DNA of 64,000 nucleotides, taken from contig NZ_JADPKK010000013.1 in assembly GCF_023073915.1 (NCBI RefSeq), positions 710,839 through 774,838 on the forward strand, read 5' to 3'. The notes below the pieces were generated by a model that saw only the letters and a list, made by a program, of their open reading frames with translations, did no database searches and was not told the DNA's origin. Source of the stretch: Bradyrhizobium sp. 149 (GTDB lineage: Bacteria; Pseudomonadota; Alphaproteobacteria; Rhizobiales; Xanthobacteraceae). Made by a program: the position numbers and the translations under genes. Shown here one piece after another: positions 1 through 9,806 of this stretch; position 1 is the first letter of the stretch; every line of letters begins with the position of its first letter.

Positions 1-223
1 ATTCGACCGCGCCGATTTCGACCTGTTCGCCTTGCCGCCAGATGAAGTTGCGGCCGAATATTTCGGGGTGGAGCGTGCGGATGAAGATGCCGAACCGCCA
101 GACCGGCAGGCCCGCCGCGACCAGACGCTCGCAGAAATCCTCGATCATCACGACCGGCTCTACCGACGACCAGGCGCCGTCGATCAGCCAGTTGGAGACG
201 CGCTGAAGCTCGAAGCTGTTCAT
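1..223 (-). CDS. Adenylate/guanylate cyclase-family protein, N-terminal part (cut by window edge)
   Basis: Reading leftward from an ATG at 223, the frame stays open to the window edge and gives about 74 residues. It starts MNSFELQRVSNWLID and continues with segments such as LVAAGLPVWRFGIF and RTLHPEIFGRNFIW. This N-terminal region resembles the one that precedes the class III cyclase catalytic domain in many Bradyrhizobium proteins. The catalytic domain itself would lie outside the window, so the enzymatic role is inferred from memory of the family. Confidence 0.6.
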   Translation of the reverse strand, partial: MNSFELQRVSNWLIDGAWSSVEPVVMIEDFCERLVAAGLPVWRFGIFIRTLHPEIFGRNFIWRQGEQVEIGAVE

Positions 224-285
224 GGCCGCATTTGCGGGCGAAGTTGTGAGATCGTCAAGCTGCGCGGCGGGCTAGTACCGCGACA

Positions 286-1374
286 TCAGCGCCCCACCTG
301 CCCGCGGTCGCGCAGGAAATGATCGGCCAACACGCACGCCATCATGGCTTCGCCGACCGGGACGGCGCGAATGCCGACGCAGGGGTCGTGGCGGCCCTTG
401 GTCATGATCTCGGTGTCGGTGCCGTTGCGATCGACGGTGAGACGCGGCTGCAGGATCGACGAGGTCGGCTTGACCGCGAAGCGCACCACCACCGGCTGTC
501 CGGTCGAGATGCCGCCCAGCACGCCGCCGGCGTGGTTGGACAGAAAACGCGTGCCGTCATTGCCGGTACGCATCTCGTCGGCGTTCTCTTCGCCCGTGAG
601 TTCGGCCGCGCCAAAGCCGGCGCCGATCTCGACGCCCTTCACCGCATTGATGCTCATCATTGCAGAGGCGAGCTCGGCGTCGAGCTTGGCGTAGATCGGC
701 GCGCCAAGGCCTGCCGGCACACCTTCGGCGATGACCTCGATCACAGCGCCGATCGACGAGCCGCTCTTGCGGATGCCGTCGAGATAGGTCTCGAAGAACG
801 CGGCCTTGTCCTTGTCGGGACAGAAGAACGGGTTTTTCGCAATCTCGTCCCAGTCCCAATTCGCGCGGTCGATCTTGTGCGGGCCCATCTGCACCAGCGC
901 GCCGCGCACTTTGACATCGGGCAGCACCTTTCGCGCGATCGCGCCGGCGGCAACCCGCGTCGCCGTCTCGCGCGCGGAGGAGCGGCCGCCGCCGCGATAG
1001 TCGCGCAGGCCGTACTTCGCCTCATAGGTGAAGTCGGCGTGACCCGGACGAAACTTGTCCTTGATCTCGGAATAGTCCTTCGAGCGCTGGTCAGTGTTCT
1101 CGATCAGCAGCCCGATCGGCGTGCCCGTCGTCACCTGTGCACCGGTCTCTGGATGCGCCATCACGCCGGACAGGATCTTGACCTGGTCCGGCTCCTGGCG
1201 CTGGGTCGTGAAGCGCGACTGGCCGGGTCGGCGGCGGTCGAGATCGCCCTGGATGTCGGCCTCGACGAGCGGGATCATGGGCGGGCAGCCGTCGACCACG
1301 CAGCCGATCGCCACCCCATGGCTCTCGCCGAAGGTTGTGACGCGGAACATGTGGCCGAAGGTGTTGAAGGACAT
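286..1374 (-). CDS. aroC: Chorismate synthase
   Basis: This enzyme converts 5-enolpyruvylshikimate-3-phosphate to chorismate, the last common step of aromatic amino acid synthesis, with reduced FMN in the cytoplasm. The 362 residues match the usual family length. The N-terminal GESHG signature is at about residues 16-20, RPGHAD follows near 108, and the conserved [11 protein letters not shown] signature near 127. The start [20 protein letters not shown] is typical. A palindromic repeat separates it from the upstream phosphatase gene, so it is probably transcribed on its own. Confidence 0.97.
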   Translation of the reverse strand: MSFNTFGHMFRVTTFGESHGVAIGCVVDGCPPMIPLVEADIQGDLDRRRPGQSRFTTQRQEPDQVKILSGVMAHPETGAQVTTGTPIGLLIENTDQRSKDYSEIKDKFRPGHADFTYEAKYGLRDYRGGGRSSARETATRVAAGAIARKVLPDVKVRGALVQMGPHKIDRANWDWDEIAKNPFFCPDKDKAAFFETYLDGIRKSGSSIGAVIEVIAEGVPAGLGAPIYAKLDAELASAMMSINAVKGVEIGAGFGAAELTGEENADEMRTGNDGTRFLSNHAGGVLGGISTGQPVVVRFAVKPTSSILQPRLTVDRNGTDTEIMTKGRHDPCVGIRAVPVGEAMMACVLADHFLRDRGQVGR

Positions 1375-1442
1375 CCGTCTCTAGCTCGTAAGTCAGTGCT
1401 GACTTAACTCGCCCTGAAATTGGGGTCAAATGCGTACACAGT

Positions 1443-1531
1443 CGTCATGGCCGGGCTTGTCCCGGCCATCCACGTTCTTGGCCCGCGAGCGCAAAGGACG
1501 CGGATGCCCGGGACAAGCCCGGGCACGACGG
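1443..1531. repeat. Palindromic interspersed repeat, family A (copy 1)
   Basis: The arms CCGGGCTTGTCCCGG and CCCGGGACAAGCCCGGG flank a loop containing CCACGTTCTTGG. The same layout recurs at 15358-15440 and 23975-24060. It lies between aroC and the histidine phosphatase gene and has no coding potential. Confidence 0.85.
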
Positions 1532-1550
1532 CGGAGCACGCCGGGCCTGC

Positions 1551-2150
1551 TTAGCTAAACTTCTCCAGCCGGCCGTCGCGGAATACGTAGACGGCGCCCT
1601 GCTCGATGTAGAGTTCGGCGGCGCTCGCCGGCGTCTCCAGGCCGAGTGAAACCATCAGGGCCCGGCAGGTCCCGCCATGGGCGACCGCGACGGTGTCGGC
1701 CCGCAGCTGGTCGTACCAGGCGCGCACGCGGACCTGTACGTCGGCGTACGTCTCCCCGCCCGCGGGGCCCACCGTCCATTTGTCGGCGAGGCGCCGGGCA
1801 TAGATTTCGGGATCGGAGGCCTCGCTCTCGGCCAGCGTCAGCCCCTCCCAGACGCCGTAACCGATCTCGCGCAGGCGGTCGTCGAGCGCGTAGTCGGCAG
1901 GCGGCAGTTCGAGCCTGCCGCGCGCCAGTTCCATGGTCTCTCGCGCGCGGACAAGCGGGCTCGACACGTAGGGAAACGCAGCCTTGTTGCGGCCGTCGCG
2001 CTTGAACAGATCGGCGAGAATGCCGCCGGCCTGCACCGCCTGACCGCGGCCGCGCGCGTTCAGCGGAATGTCCCTGGTGCCCTGAAGCCTCCCGAGGGCA
2101 TTCCACTCGGTCTCGCCGTGGCGAAGATAATAGATCGTGGGCACGGGCAT
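1551..2150 (-). CDS. Histidine phosphatase family protein (phosphoglycerate mutase-like)
   Basis: This is a cytoplasmic phosphatase or mutase of the branch-1 histidine phosphatase superfamily. The catalytic motif LRHGETEWN lies near residue 10, and the second catalytic histidine is in VAHGGTCRAL near residue 155. The start at 2150 (MPVPTIYYLRHGETEW) gives 199 residues. It begins 13 bases after the fabI stop, whereas the longer frame to 2177 would overlap fabI. The tight spacing suggests cotranscription with fabI. The substrate cannot be told from the sequence. Confidence 0.88.
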   Translation of the reverse strand: MPVPTIYYLRHGETEWNALGRLQGTRDIPLNARGRGQAVQAGGILADLFKRDGRNKAAFPYVSSPLVRARETMELARGRLELPPADYALDDRLREIGYGVWEGLTLAESEASDPEIYARRLADKWTVGPAGGETYADVQVRVRAWYDQLRADTVAVAHGGTCRALMVSLGLETPASAAELYIEQGAVYVFRDGRLEKFS

Positions 2151-2163
2151 TGCTGGTGAAAGG

Positions 2164-2979
2164 TTAGTCCTTCCCACCGAACGAAATGTCCGGCGCGTCC
2201 GGGCGCTTCATGCCGAGCACGTGATAGCCGGAATCGACGTGGTGCACCTCGCCGGTGACGCCGCGCGAGAGGTCGGACAGGAAATACAGCGCGCTGCCGC
2301 CGACGTCTTCGGTCGACACGTTGCGCCGCAGCGGTGCGTTGGCCTCGTTCCACTTCAGGATATATCTGAAATCGCCGATGCCGGACGCCGCGAGCGTCTT
2401 GATCGGCCCCGCCGAGATCGCATTGACGCGGATGTTCTTCTCGCCGAGATCGGCGGCGAGATAACGCACGCTGGCTTCGAGTGCCGCTTTCGCAACGCCC
2501 ATGACGTTGTAATGCGGCATCCACTTCTCGGCGCCGTAATAGCTGAGCGTGATGAGCGAGCCACCGTCGGTCATCAGCTTCTCGGCGCGTTGCGCCACGG
2601 CCGTGAACGAGTAGCAGGAGATCAACATGGACTTCGAAAAATTCTCCTGCGTCGTGTCGACGTAGCGGCCATCGAGCTGCTCGCCATAGGCAATCGCATG
2701 CACCAGGAAGTCGATCTTGCCCCACTTTTCCTTCAGCACCGCGAAGGCCGCGTCGATGCTCGCAGCATCGGTGACGTCGCAATGGCCGAGCACGAGCCCG
2801 CCGATCTCGGCGGCGAGCGGCTCGACGCGCTTCTTCAGCGCATCGCCCTGATAGGTGAAGGCGAGCTCGGCGCCGGCCGCGTGGCATGCCTTGGCAATGC
2901 CCCAGGCGATCGAGCGGTTGTTGGCAACGCCGAGAACCACGCCCCGTTTGCCCTGCATCAGACCTGAATTCTGCGCCAT
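2164..2979 (-). CDS. fabI: Enoyl-[acyl-carrier-protein] reductase (NADH)
   Basis: FabI reduces trans-2-enoyl-ACP in the last step of each fatty acid elongation cycle. The 271 residues from MAQNSGLMQGKRG show the divergent FabI nucleotide motif GVANNRSIAWGIA, and the catalytic Y-x6-K in YNVMGVAK. The C-terminal segment TGEVHHVDSGYH is typical of FabI. A start at 3024 is possible, but the added residues do not look like FabI. The phosphatase gene follows 13 bases downstream. Confidence 0.96.
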   Translation of the reverse strand: MAQNSGLMQGKRGVVLGVANNRSIAWGIAKACHAAGAELAFTYQGDALKKRVEPLAAEIGGLVLGHCDVTDAASIDAAFAVLKEKWGKIDFLVHAIAYGEQLDGRYVDTTQENFSKSMLISCYSFTAVAQRAEKLMTDGGSLITLSYYGAEKWMPHYNVMGVAKAALEASVRYLAADLGEKNIRVNAISAGPIKTLAASGIGDFRYILKWNEANAPLRRNVSTEDVGGSALYFLSDLSRGVTGEVHHVDSGYHVLGMKRPDAPDISFGGKD

Positions 2980-3105
2980 TTTGCTAACGTCCCGTCGAGC
3001 TCTCGGTAAGGTTTGGAGGTACACCAGCCCTCCGTTGCGGTACAGTCCTAATCCGCGGCGTTAACGCTGTTTCAAGCGCCGGAATAGCTGTTCCGGTCGG
3101 GTGTT

Positions 3106-3639
3106 ATGATCGTTGTGGCGCTCGCCGAACATCAGGACGTCAAGACCGCAATGAGTGCGTTTCGCCAGAGTGTGGAAGCCATGATCCCGGCGTTGCGCCG
3201 CTACGCCCGCGCGCTCACGCGCGAAGCGGATGCGGCCGACGATCTGGTGCAGGATACGTTGGTGCGGGCGCTGCGGTCGGAGCGCCTGTTCCTCGGCGGC
3301 GACGTCAGAAGCTGGCTCTATACGATCCTGACCAACCTCAACAAGAACCGGCGGCGCTCGCTGGCACGGCGCCCGCAATTCATGCAGCTGACGGAGAACA
3401 ACCCGGATGCCAGCGGGACCGAAGCCGAAGGGCGCGATATCGAGAGGGCACTGGCGACGCTCGTCGAGGAGCAACGCTCTGTGCTGCTGCTGGTGATGCT
3501 GGAGGGCATGAGCTACCGCGAGGTCGCCGACATCCAGGGTGTGCCGATCGGCACCGTGATGTCGCGCCTGGCACGCGCCCGCGCCCACGTTAAAGCCTCG
3601 CTGGAGGGCGAGCGGCCGGCGCTCAGGCGGGTGAAATGA
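3106..3639 (+). CDS. ECF-type RNA polymerase sigma factor
   Basis: This 177-residue protein has an sigma region 2 with DAADDLVQDTLVRAL and WLYTILTNLNKNRRR, and a region 4 helix-turn-helix in SYREVADIQGVPIGTVMSRL. There is no region 1 or 3, as expected for the extracytoplasmic-function class. A second start at 3151 (MSAFRQSVEAM, 162 residues) is equally plausible. The next gene encodes a membrane anti-sigma factor, a classical pairing. It lacks the PhyR/NepR neighbours of EcfG, so it is probably a different ECF group. Confidence 0.92.
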   Translation: MIVVALAEHQDVKTAMSAFRQSVEAMIPALRRYARALTREADAADDLVQDTLVRALRSERLFLGGDVRSWLYTILTNLNKNRRRSLARRPQFMQLTENNPDASGTEAEGRDIERALATLVEEQRSVLLLVMLEGMSYREVADIQGVPIGTVMSRLARARAHVKASLEGERPALRRVK

Positions 3640-3745
3640 TGGCAGGATTGATGCATCGCGCCTGTCGTTTCCCCTGCACGGCGTGGGAAGCGGCGCAGTT
3701 GAACCACGCAGAACATTTTGGGCCGCAGAGCCAGAGACGACCGAT

Positions 3746-4516
3746 ATGAACGACCGCAAGATTCCAGTGACCGAGGACGAACTGCACGCCTATGTCGACG
3801 GCGAGCTGCCGGCCGAGCGCCGCGCCGACGTCGAGGCCTGGCTCGCCGCGCAGCCCGAGGATGCCGAGCGCGTGCAATCCTGGCGCGCCATGGCCGAGAT
3901 GCTGCACGCCCGCTACGATTCCGTTGCCCAGGAGCCGGTGCCGGCGCGGCTGGAGCTCGAGCGGCTGGAACGCCGCCCGCGGCGCTGGCTCTATGGCGCC
4001 GCCGCGGCCGTGCTGGTTGCCTTCGTCGCCGGCGGCACCGCCGGCTGGCTGGCGCATGGCGCTGCCAACGCACCCTCGACCTTCCAGAGTTTTACGACCG
4101 ACGCGCTCGACGCCCACCGCCTCTATGTCGTCGAGGTTCGCCACCCCGTCGAGGTCGGCGGCAACGAGCGCGACCACCTCCAGGCCTGGCTGACCCGGCG
4201 CTGCGGCTGGACCGTGTTCGCGCCGAACCTGGAGGCGAGCGGGCTGAAGCTCGTCGGCGGCCGGCTGCTGCCGGGACCGAGTGGACCCGCATCCTTCCTG
4301 ATGTATGAGGGCGCCTCGGGCGAGCGCTACACGATCTACACCGCCAAGACCGAGAACGGCGCGACGCAGATGCGCTACGCCAGAACGGACAAGGACGGGG
4401 CGCTGTTCTGGGCCGAGCGCGGCGTCGGCTACGTCGTCAGCGGTGGCGGCGACCGCGACCGGCTGACCAAGGTGGCGCAGGCGGTTTACGACCAGGCAGA
4501 GAAAAACGGCACCTAG
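3746..4516 (+). CDS. Transmembrane anti-sigma factor
   Basis: The 256-residue protein starts at an ATG at 3746. Its N-terminal segment ELHAYVDGELPAERRADVEA resembles the anti-sigma domain of ECF regulators. A single membrane helix follows at about residues 82-104 (AAAAVLVAFVAGGTAGWL), then a periplasmic domain of about 150 residues. It is inferred to hold the upstream ECF sigma at the membrane until a signal arrives. The zinc-binding HxxxCxxC motif is not seen in the N-terminus, so it is not an obvious ZAS protein. Confidence 0.85.
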   Translation: MNDRKIPVTEDELHAYVDGELPAERRADVEAWLAAQPEDAERVQSWRAMAEMLHARYDSVAQEPVPARLELERLERRPRRWLYGAAAAVLVAFVAGGTAGWLAHGAANAPSTFQSFTTDALDAHRLYVVEVRHPVEVGGNERDHLQAWLTRRCGWTVFAPNLEASGLKLVGGRLLPGPSGPASFLMYEGASGERYTIYTAKTENGATQMRYARTDKDGALFWAERGVGYVVSGGGDRDRLTKVAQAVYDQAEKNGT

Positions 4517-4843
4517 ACAACCACGCAAGCGCGGTGCCTCGATTCCGACATTGAAAATTTGGAATGAAGACATCGGCGCGTCTCATTATCGCACCGGATG
4601 ATCACGCGAAAATGAGCAGCGTTCGATCCGCCGATCGACGCGGGCGGCCTCGATTGGGGTTTTTGGTACCGCGCTGGTCCCCCTCTCGAGGCCGCACCTT
4701 TTTATCAGCTGCCCCGCCGGACAGCCGACACGTCGAGCACGTGAGCCAAGAAGGGCTATCACGCCTCGGGCATATGATGAGCATCATCTCCACGGACGAT
4801 GCTCTCAGTCTTTAGGAGAACCCCTTCAGCTGCCGATCTCGCC
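4517..4843. other. Intergenic stretch, no gene seen
   Basis: This 327-base region lies between the convergent anti-sigma and DnaJ-like genes. Short open frames on both strands lack Shine-Dalgarno sites and any recognisable motif. No clear terminator or repeat was found. Confidence 0.5.
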
Positions 4844-5809
4844 CTAACCGAGCCCGCTACGTGGATTGTAGGGGTGTTGGTCCCGCCACTTCTCCATCAA
4901 TGCTTCAAGCTCGGCGTCGTTCCCGTCCGGTAGCATAATCCTGATGGTGACGAAGAGGTCCCCGGTTCCGCCTGCTTTTGGCAATCCCTTGCCCTTGAGG
5001 CGGAAGGTCCGGCCGCTGGAGGTGTTTTTCGGGATCGACAGTTCCACCGCATTGCCGAGGGTGGGCACGCGAACCTTGCCGCCGAGCACTGCCTCATAGA
5101 GCGTGATTGGCAGGTCGATCCTGAGGTCGGCGCCCTCGATCTTGAAAAACGAATGCGGTGCAACCGTAATCGTGATCAGGAGATCGCCCGGCGGGTGGCC
5201 CTGAGCGGTCTCGCCCTGCCCCTTCAGCCGGATCTGCTGGCCGCTGACGACGCCGACCGGAATCCTGACGTTGAGCTCCTTGCCTGTCGGCAGCCGGACG
5301 CGCTTCTCCCCGCCCTGCACCGATTCTTCCAGTGAGACGGTCATGGCGACGTTCAGGTCGAGATCAATCCCGATCCCACCGGTGTCGAACTCGAACTGCC
5401 CGGCACCGCCGGCGCCGGGCCGCGCCCCGCGCACCCCGCCGCCGAACATGCTGTTGAGGATGTCCTCGAATGCGCCGGCGCCCTGACCGGGGCCTGCGCC
5501 GCCGCCGCGGAACGTATAGCTCTCGAATCCGCCGGGACCCGCACGCCCGCGCGGCCCGCCGCCGCCCGGAAAACCCTGGAAGCGCGGCTTGCCGTCGGCG
5601 TCGATCTCGCCGCGGTCGAATTGCTTGCGCTTGTCCTCGTCGCCGAGGATCTCGTTGGCCGTGTTCAGCTCAGCGAAGCGCTCGGCCGCCCTCGGGTCGT
5701 CCTTGTTGTTGTCAGGATGGTGCTTCTTGGCAAGCTTGCGATAGGCGCTCTTGATCGCGGCAGCGCTGGCGCTCCGCGGCACCCCCAAGACCTCATAGGG
5801 GTCGCGCAT
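4844..5809 (-). CDS. DnaJ-like (CbpA-type) J-domain cochaperone
   Basis: The 321-residue protein has an N-terminal J domain (residues 4-68) with the essential HPD in [10 protein letters not shown] Gly/Phe-rich linker (about 80-130) and two C-terminal substrate-binding beta domains follow. It lacks the CxxCxGxG zinc repeats of true DnaJ, so it is a class B protein like CbpA that would stimulate Hsp70 ATPase. A GC-rich hairpin without a T run lies just upstream. Confidence 0.93.
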   Translation of the reverse strand: MRDPYEVLGVPRSASAAAIKSAYRKLAKKHHPDNNKDDPRAAERFAELNTANEILGDEDKRKQFDRGEIDADGKPRFQGFPGGGGPRGRAGPGGFESYTFRGGGAGPGQGAGAFEDILNSMFGGGVRGARPGAGGAGQFEFDTGGIGIDLDLNVAMTVSLEESVQGGEKRVRLPTGKELNVRIPVGVVSGQQIRLKGQGETAQGHPPGDLLITITVAPHSFFKIEGADLRIDLPITLYEAVLGGKVRVPTLGNAVELSIPKNTSSGRTFRLKGKGLPKAGGTGDLFVTIRIMLPDGNDAELEALMEKWRDQHPYNPRSGLG

Positions 5810-5918
5810 CCGTCACGTCTCCTTCAAGAAATTGTATTGTTCAAAGGGCTCCCCGCCCCACCTGACCCTGATGTGGGGGGCGAGTGGTATTTTTGCAACT
5901 AGTTCGGTGTAGCGATTC

Positions 5919-6326
5919 CTAGCTCCGCCACGGCTTTAGCGTATGAATCTCCCAACGGCCACGGCTGCTTTGGCAGCCGGCGCCCTGGAGCCAGCTTTCG
6001 GTGCTGCCGTTGACGTAGCTCGCCAGGAAGTCGCGGCACCTGCGGCCGTCCTCGGCGGCATAGGATTGCGCGATCGGCGTCACCGAACCGCGCGCCCCGG
6101 TTTCCGGATTTTCCCAATGCTGGCTGGAATCCTTGTCGCCCTTGCTGAGGACGTCGGAGGCGGCGTTGCGGGCGAAGGCGAGATCGGTCTCGGTAGGGGC
6201 CGCCTCCTTGGCGAGCATTGCGATCGAGCCGGTGAGGTCGCTGTCGTCGGCCTTGGCGTAGGCACTCTTGTCGTTGCGGGAAAAGCTGCAACCGCCGGTG
6301 CCGAGCCCGATCAGGATGATCGTCAT
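5919..6326 (-). CDS. RT0821/Lpp0805-type surface antigen-like protein, putative lipoprotein
   Basis: Starting at the ATG at 6326 gives 135 residues with a short hydrophobic N-terminus ending TGGCSFSRNDKS, where the cysteine may be lipidated although the lipobox is weak. The C-terminal part (HWENPETGARGSVTPI, then CRDFLASYV and WEIH) resembles small outer-membrane surface antigens common in rhizobia. It diverges from pdxH with 113 bases between the starts. The function is unknown. Confidence 0.75.
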   Translation of the reverse strand: MTIILIGLGTGGCSFSRNDKSAYAKADDSDLTGSIAMLAKEAAPTETDLAFARNAASDVLSKGDKDSSQHWENPETGARGSVTPIAQSYAAEDGRRCRDFLASYVNGSTESWLQGAGCQSSRGRWEIHTLKPWRS

Positions 6327-6439
6327 GACGAAGCCGGACGGCCGGATCGCGGATAGGCCAACGCGTCCCCATGCCCTATATAGGGCGGTAGCGGACAACA
6401 ACGCGTTTTGGACCGCAGGACGCAACTCGGACTCCAGAC

Positions 6440-7081
6440 ATGACCGACACGACCTCGATGAAACACCAGACACCCTTAACATCCGGTGATTTCACCGCCG
6501 CCGACGAGCCTTTTGCGCTGTTCGAGGCTTGGCTGAACGAAGCCATCAAGAGCGAGCCGAACGATCCGAACGCCATGGCGCTCGCAACCGTCGATCCCGA
6601 CGGCCTGCCGGACGTGCGCATGGTGCTGATGAAGGGCTTCGATACCGAGGGTTTCGTCTTCTACAGCCACATCGCCAGCCAGAAGGGCCGCGAACTCGCC
6701 GCAAATCCTAAGGCGGCGTTACTTTTTCACTGGAAGTCGCTGCGCCGTCAGGTCCGCATCCGCGGCAACGTGACGCCGGTGACCGAGGCCGAGGCCGACG
6801 CCTATTTCGCCACCCGTCCGAAGCAGGCGCAAATCGGCGCCTGGGCGAGCAAGCAGTCGCAAGAGCTCGAGAGCCGCTTCGCATTCGAGCAGGCGATCGC
6901 CAAGGTCGCCGCCAGGTACGTCATCGGCGAGGTGCCGCGCCCGCCGGGCTGGAGCGGCTGGCGCATCACGCCGTCGCGCATGGAGTTCTGGCACGACCGT
7001 CCATTCCGCCTGCACGACCGCATCGAATTTCGCCGTGACGCGGCCGGCCAGAAGTGGTCCAAGACGCGGATGTATCCCTAG
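6440..7081 (+). CDS. pdxH: Pyridoxamine/pyridoxine 5'-phosphate oxidase
   Basis: PdxH oxidises PNP or PMP to pyridoxal 5'-phosphate with FMN and oxygen. The 213 residues match the family. The FMN-binding stretch [16 protein letters not shown] is near residue 56, [14 protein letters not shown] near 93, and the substrate and FMN segment [15 protein letters not shown] near 174. The C-terminus RMYP is typical. The SDR gene follows 76 bases later on the same strand. Confidence 0.97.
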   Translation: MTDTTSMKHQTPLTSGDFTAADEPFALFEAWLNEAIKSEPNDPNAMALATVDPDGLPDVRMVLMKGFDTEGFVFYSHIASQKGRELAANPKAALLFHWKSLRRQVRIRGNVTPVTEAEADAYFATRPKQAQIGAWASKQSQELESRFAFEQAIAKVAARYVIGEVPRPPGWSGWRITPSRMEFWHDRPFRLHDRIEFRRDAAGQKWSKTRMYP

Positions 7082-7157
7082 TATTTTGTTTGAGCATGAT
7101 TTTTTCGGAAAACCGCTGCACTCTTTTCCGGATCACGCTCCAACCTGAAAGAGCTTC

Positions 7158-7910
7158 ATGCCGCAGCCTTCCAATGCGCCACGCCGCACGCTGCTCCTGA
7201 CCGGAGCTAGCCGTGGCATCGGCCACGCGACCGTCATCCGATTTTCCTCGGCAGGCTGGCGCGTCATCACCTGCTCGCGGCATCCGTTCCCGGAGGATTG
7301 TCCCTGGGATGCGGGCCCTGAGGACCATATCCAGGTCGACCTCGCCACCCCCGCCGATACCACGCGCGCGATCTCCGACATCCGCGACCGCCTCGAGGGC
7401 GGCATGCTGCATGCGCTCGTCAACAACGCCGCGATATCGCCGAAGGGCGCCGGCGGCTCCAGGCTGGGCTCGATCGATACCGACCTCGCGACCTGGACGC
7501 ATGTGTTCAACGTCAACTTCTTCGCCCCGATCATGATGGCGCGGGGGCTGATCGAGGAATTGAAGGCGGCCAGGGGATCGGTGGTCAACGTCACCTCGAT
7601 CGCGGGCTCGCGCGTACATCCCTTCGCAGGCGCGGCCTATGCCACCTCGAAGGCCGCGCTCGCATCCCTGACGCGCGAGATGGCCTCCGACTTCGGCCGC
7701 GTCGGCGTGCGCGTCAACGCGATCGCGCCGGGCGAGATCGACACCTCGATCCTGTCGCCGGGCACCGAGAAGATCGTCGACCAGCAGATTCCGATGCACC
7801 GGCTCGGCACGCCCGACGAGGTCGCCAAGATCATCTACGTGCTGTGCACGGACACTTCGTCCTACGTCAACGGCGCCGAGATCCACATCAACGGCGGCCA
7901 GCACGTGTAG
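7158..7910 (+). CDS. SDR family oxidoreductase
   Basis: This is a 250-residue classical short-chain dehydrogenase with the cofactor motif TGASRGIGHATV near residue 14, NNAAISPKG near 90, the catalytic serine in VTSIAGSR and the YxxxK pair in YATSKAAL. The C-terminal YVNGAEIHINGGQHV is typical of FabG-like enzymes. The substrate cannot be told. A palindromic repeat begins eight bases after the stop. Confidence 0.92.
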   Translation: MPQPSNAPRRTLLLTGASRGIGHATVIRFSSAGWRVITCSRHPFPEDCPWDAGPEDHIQVDLATPADTTRAISDIRDRLEGGMLHALVNNAAISPKGAGGSRLGSIDTDLATWTHVFNVNFFAPIMMARGLIEELKAARGSVVNVTSIAGSRVHPFAGAAYATSKAALASLTREMASDFGRVGVRVNAIAPGEIDTSILSPGTEKIVDQQIPMHRLGTPDEVAKIIYVLCTDTSSYVNGAEIHINGGQHV

Positions 7911-7917
7911 TCTACCT

Positions 7918-8005
7918 CGTCATTGCGAGCGCAATCGAAGCAATCCAGACCGCCTCGGTGGAGACGGTCTGGATTGCTTCGTCGCAAGAGCTCCTCGCAA
8001 TGACG
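7918..8005. repeat. Palindromic interspersed repeat, family B (copy 1)
   Basis: The outer arms CGTCATTGCGAG and CTCGCAATGACG enclose an inner hairpin GAAGCAATCCAGACCG / CGGTCTGGATTGCTTC. A diverged copy lies at 63282-63362. Confidence 0.87.
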
Positions 8006-8086
8006 ATGTTGGAAACCGCGCCGGGGGAAGCAAGGCGATCCAGACAACGCCGCCGCAAGACCTGGATCGCCCTTAGCTTCCGTTGC

Positions 8087-8305
8087 TCAATCGAGTCGAA
8101 TCCGACGTGACCTCTCGCGTGGCTGCGGAGCGGCCGTGCCGATCGCAGTCGAGCAGTCGTCGTCGTTCTCGCCGTCGAGCAGCGGAGCACCACAGTGCCG
8201 GCACATGCGTGCCGACATCGACGACGCCTTGCCGCTCGCCAGGACCTGACGGTAGTTCGCCAGATCGATGACGTTGCGGGGCGACGTTATGTGTTTTTCA
8301 ACCAT
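8087..8305 (-). CDS. Small conserved hypothetical protein with a CxxC motif
   Basis: This is a 72-residue protein from an ATG at 8305, with GAGGAA about six bases upstream as a ribosome site. It contains MCRHCGAPLLDG, one CxxC knuckle that might bind zinc with Cys in DDDCS, and an NVIDLANYRQVL helix. I recall similar small proteins in Bradyrhizobium but know no function. Confidence 0.62.
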   Translation of the reverse strand: MVEKHITSPRNVIDLANYRQVLASGKASSMSARMCRHCGAPLLDGENDDDCSTAIGTAAPQPRERSRRIRLD

Positions 8306-8491
8306 GGCTGTTCCTCGCGGCTAACATGCTGCTTATCGCAGACAAGTTTCGCGCAAACGTTCAGCCCACCGCTCAAATTTTACCGGAGGAATTGGGGCGG
8401 CGCGCACACATCGCCTTGCGGCCGCAATCCCGCTCTATTCTGCGACACCAGACGCCGTCTCTCTGCCTCCGGCGTAAGGTCTCGGTAGCTA

Positions 8492-9469
8492 TTACAGCCA
8501 CTTCTTCCACTTGAAGATCCAGTAAGGAACGATCGCCGCGATCAGCATCAACACCAGCGCGTACGGATAGCCGTGCGCCCAATCGAGTTCCGGCATCGAC
8601 TTGAAGTTCATGCCGTAGATCGAGGCGATCAGCGTTGGCGGCATCAGGACAACAGCCATGACCGAGAACAGCTTGATGATGTTGTTCTGCTCGAGATTGA
8701 CGACGCCGAGCATGGCGTCGAGCACGAAGGTGATCTTGCTGGAGAGGTAGGAGGCGTGGTCGGTCAGCGAGACGACGTCGCGCTGCATGGTCTTGAGCTG
8801 CTCGCGCATGTCCTTCGACCATTTCACGCCCTCCACCACCGCCGAAAGGAAGGCGACGACGCGGCCGATCGAGACCAGGCTCTCGCGAACCTTGGAGGTC
8901 AGGTCGCCCTTGCGGCCGATCGAGATCAGGATCTGCGAATATTGCTTGGCGTGACCGTGACGCTCGCTCTCCGGCTCGAAGATGTCATGCGAGACCTGGT
9001 CGATCTCGGCGCCGCAGCGCTCCAGAATGTCGGCGCAGCGGTCGATCACGGCATCCAGCAGTTCCATCAGCACCATCTCGCCGGTGACCGCCGGCGTGCA
9101 GGAACGGGCCAGCTTGGCCTCAACCAGCGCAAAAGGCTTTGGCTGATCATAGCGCACCGTCACCAGGCGGTGGTCGCCGAGAATGAAGGTTACCGCCGTG
9201 GTCCGGGGCATATCGGTATCGGAGTGGCACATCAGCGTCGCAGTCATGTAGCGCGCGCCATTCTCGATATAAAGGCGGCTGGAGATCTCGATCTCCTGCA
9301 TGTCCTCCCGGGTCGGGATTGCGATGCCCGAGAGCCGCTCCACCGCCTTGTCCTCGGCCGCGGTCGGATTGACCAGGTCGATCCACACCGCATGCTCCGG
9401 CACCGCCGCGAGATCGTCGATGACGGCCTTCTTGAGGGAGGACTCGGAGGGAACGAACACAGAAAACAT
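8492..9469 (-). CDS. corA: CorA-family magnesium/cobalt transporter
   Basis: This is a 325-residue CorA-type divalent cation channel of the inner membrane. The long cytoplasmic N-terminal domain is followed by two C-terminal membrane helices. The diagnostic GMN motif is in IASIYGMNFKSMPEL, and the basic tail KWKKWL closes the protein. The ATG at 9469 was preferred to an in-frame TTG six bases upstream. It diverges from the L,D-transpeptidase gene. Confidence 0.94.
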   Translation of the reverse strand: MFSVFVPSESSLKKAVIDDLAAVPEHAVWIDLVNPTAAEDKAVERLSGIAIPTREDMQEIEISSRLYIENGARYMTATLMCHSDTDMPRTTAVTFILGDHRLVTVRYDQPKPFALVEAKLARSCTPAVTGEMVLMELLDAVIDRCADILERCGAEIDQVSHDIFEPESERHGHAKQYSQILISIGRKGDLTSKVRESLVSIGRVVAFLSAVVEGVKWSKDMREQLKTMQRDVVSLTDHASYLSSKITFVLDAMLGVVNLEQNNIIKLFSVMAVVLMPPTLIASIYGMNFKSMPELDWAHGYPYALVLMLIAAIVPYWIFKWKKWL

Positions 9470-9806
9470 GCACAACTCCAGCAGGGGCCTGCGACAGACT
9501 GACAGCCCTTAGCGCGATTCTGACAAGTTGATGATGACAAGCACATTAACGGAGCGCTTGCATTTGTGGCGGCGCCGTGTCCCAACTGTGGCATGGAATC
9601 GACACATCCGCGCGTTTTGCCCAGAAACAGACTTTCGGCCGCAAAACTTGCGGCAGAAAAGCCACAGGTAAGGTCTTGCAGCGCGGGAAAAGCTTCGAAA
9701 TGCTGGAATTGTGGCAGATTTCAACGATAATGGGGCCAACGGAATCGTGGAATTTCGGCTTGCTCAAGCCCCACGAAAGCTTGTTGTTGTCGATTGGAAC
9801 CAAATC
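9470..9806. other. Divergent intergenic region corA / L,D-transpeptidase
   Basis: The 337 bases hold both promoters. The transpeptidase frame stays open upstream to 9711, but those residues precede a perfect lipoprotein signal peptide and are probably untranslated. No convincing operator, repeat or RNA gene was recognised. Confidence 0.45.

Noticed and set aside
4564..4815. 83-codon plus-strand frame in the gap before the DnaJ-like gene
   Set aside because: No ribosome site, no recognisable motif, Arg/Ser-rich composition of a random high-GC frame.
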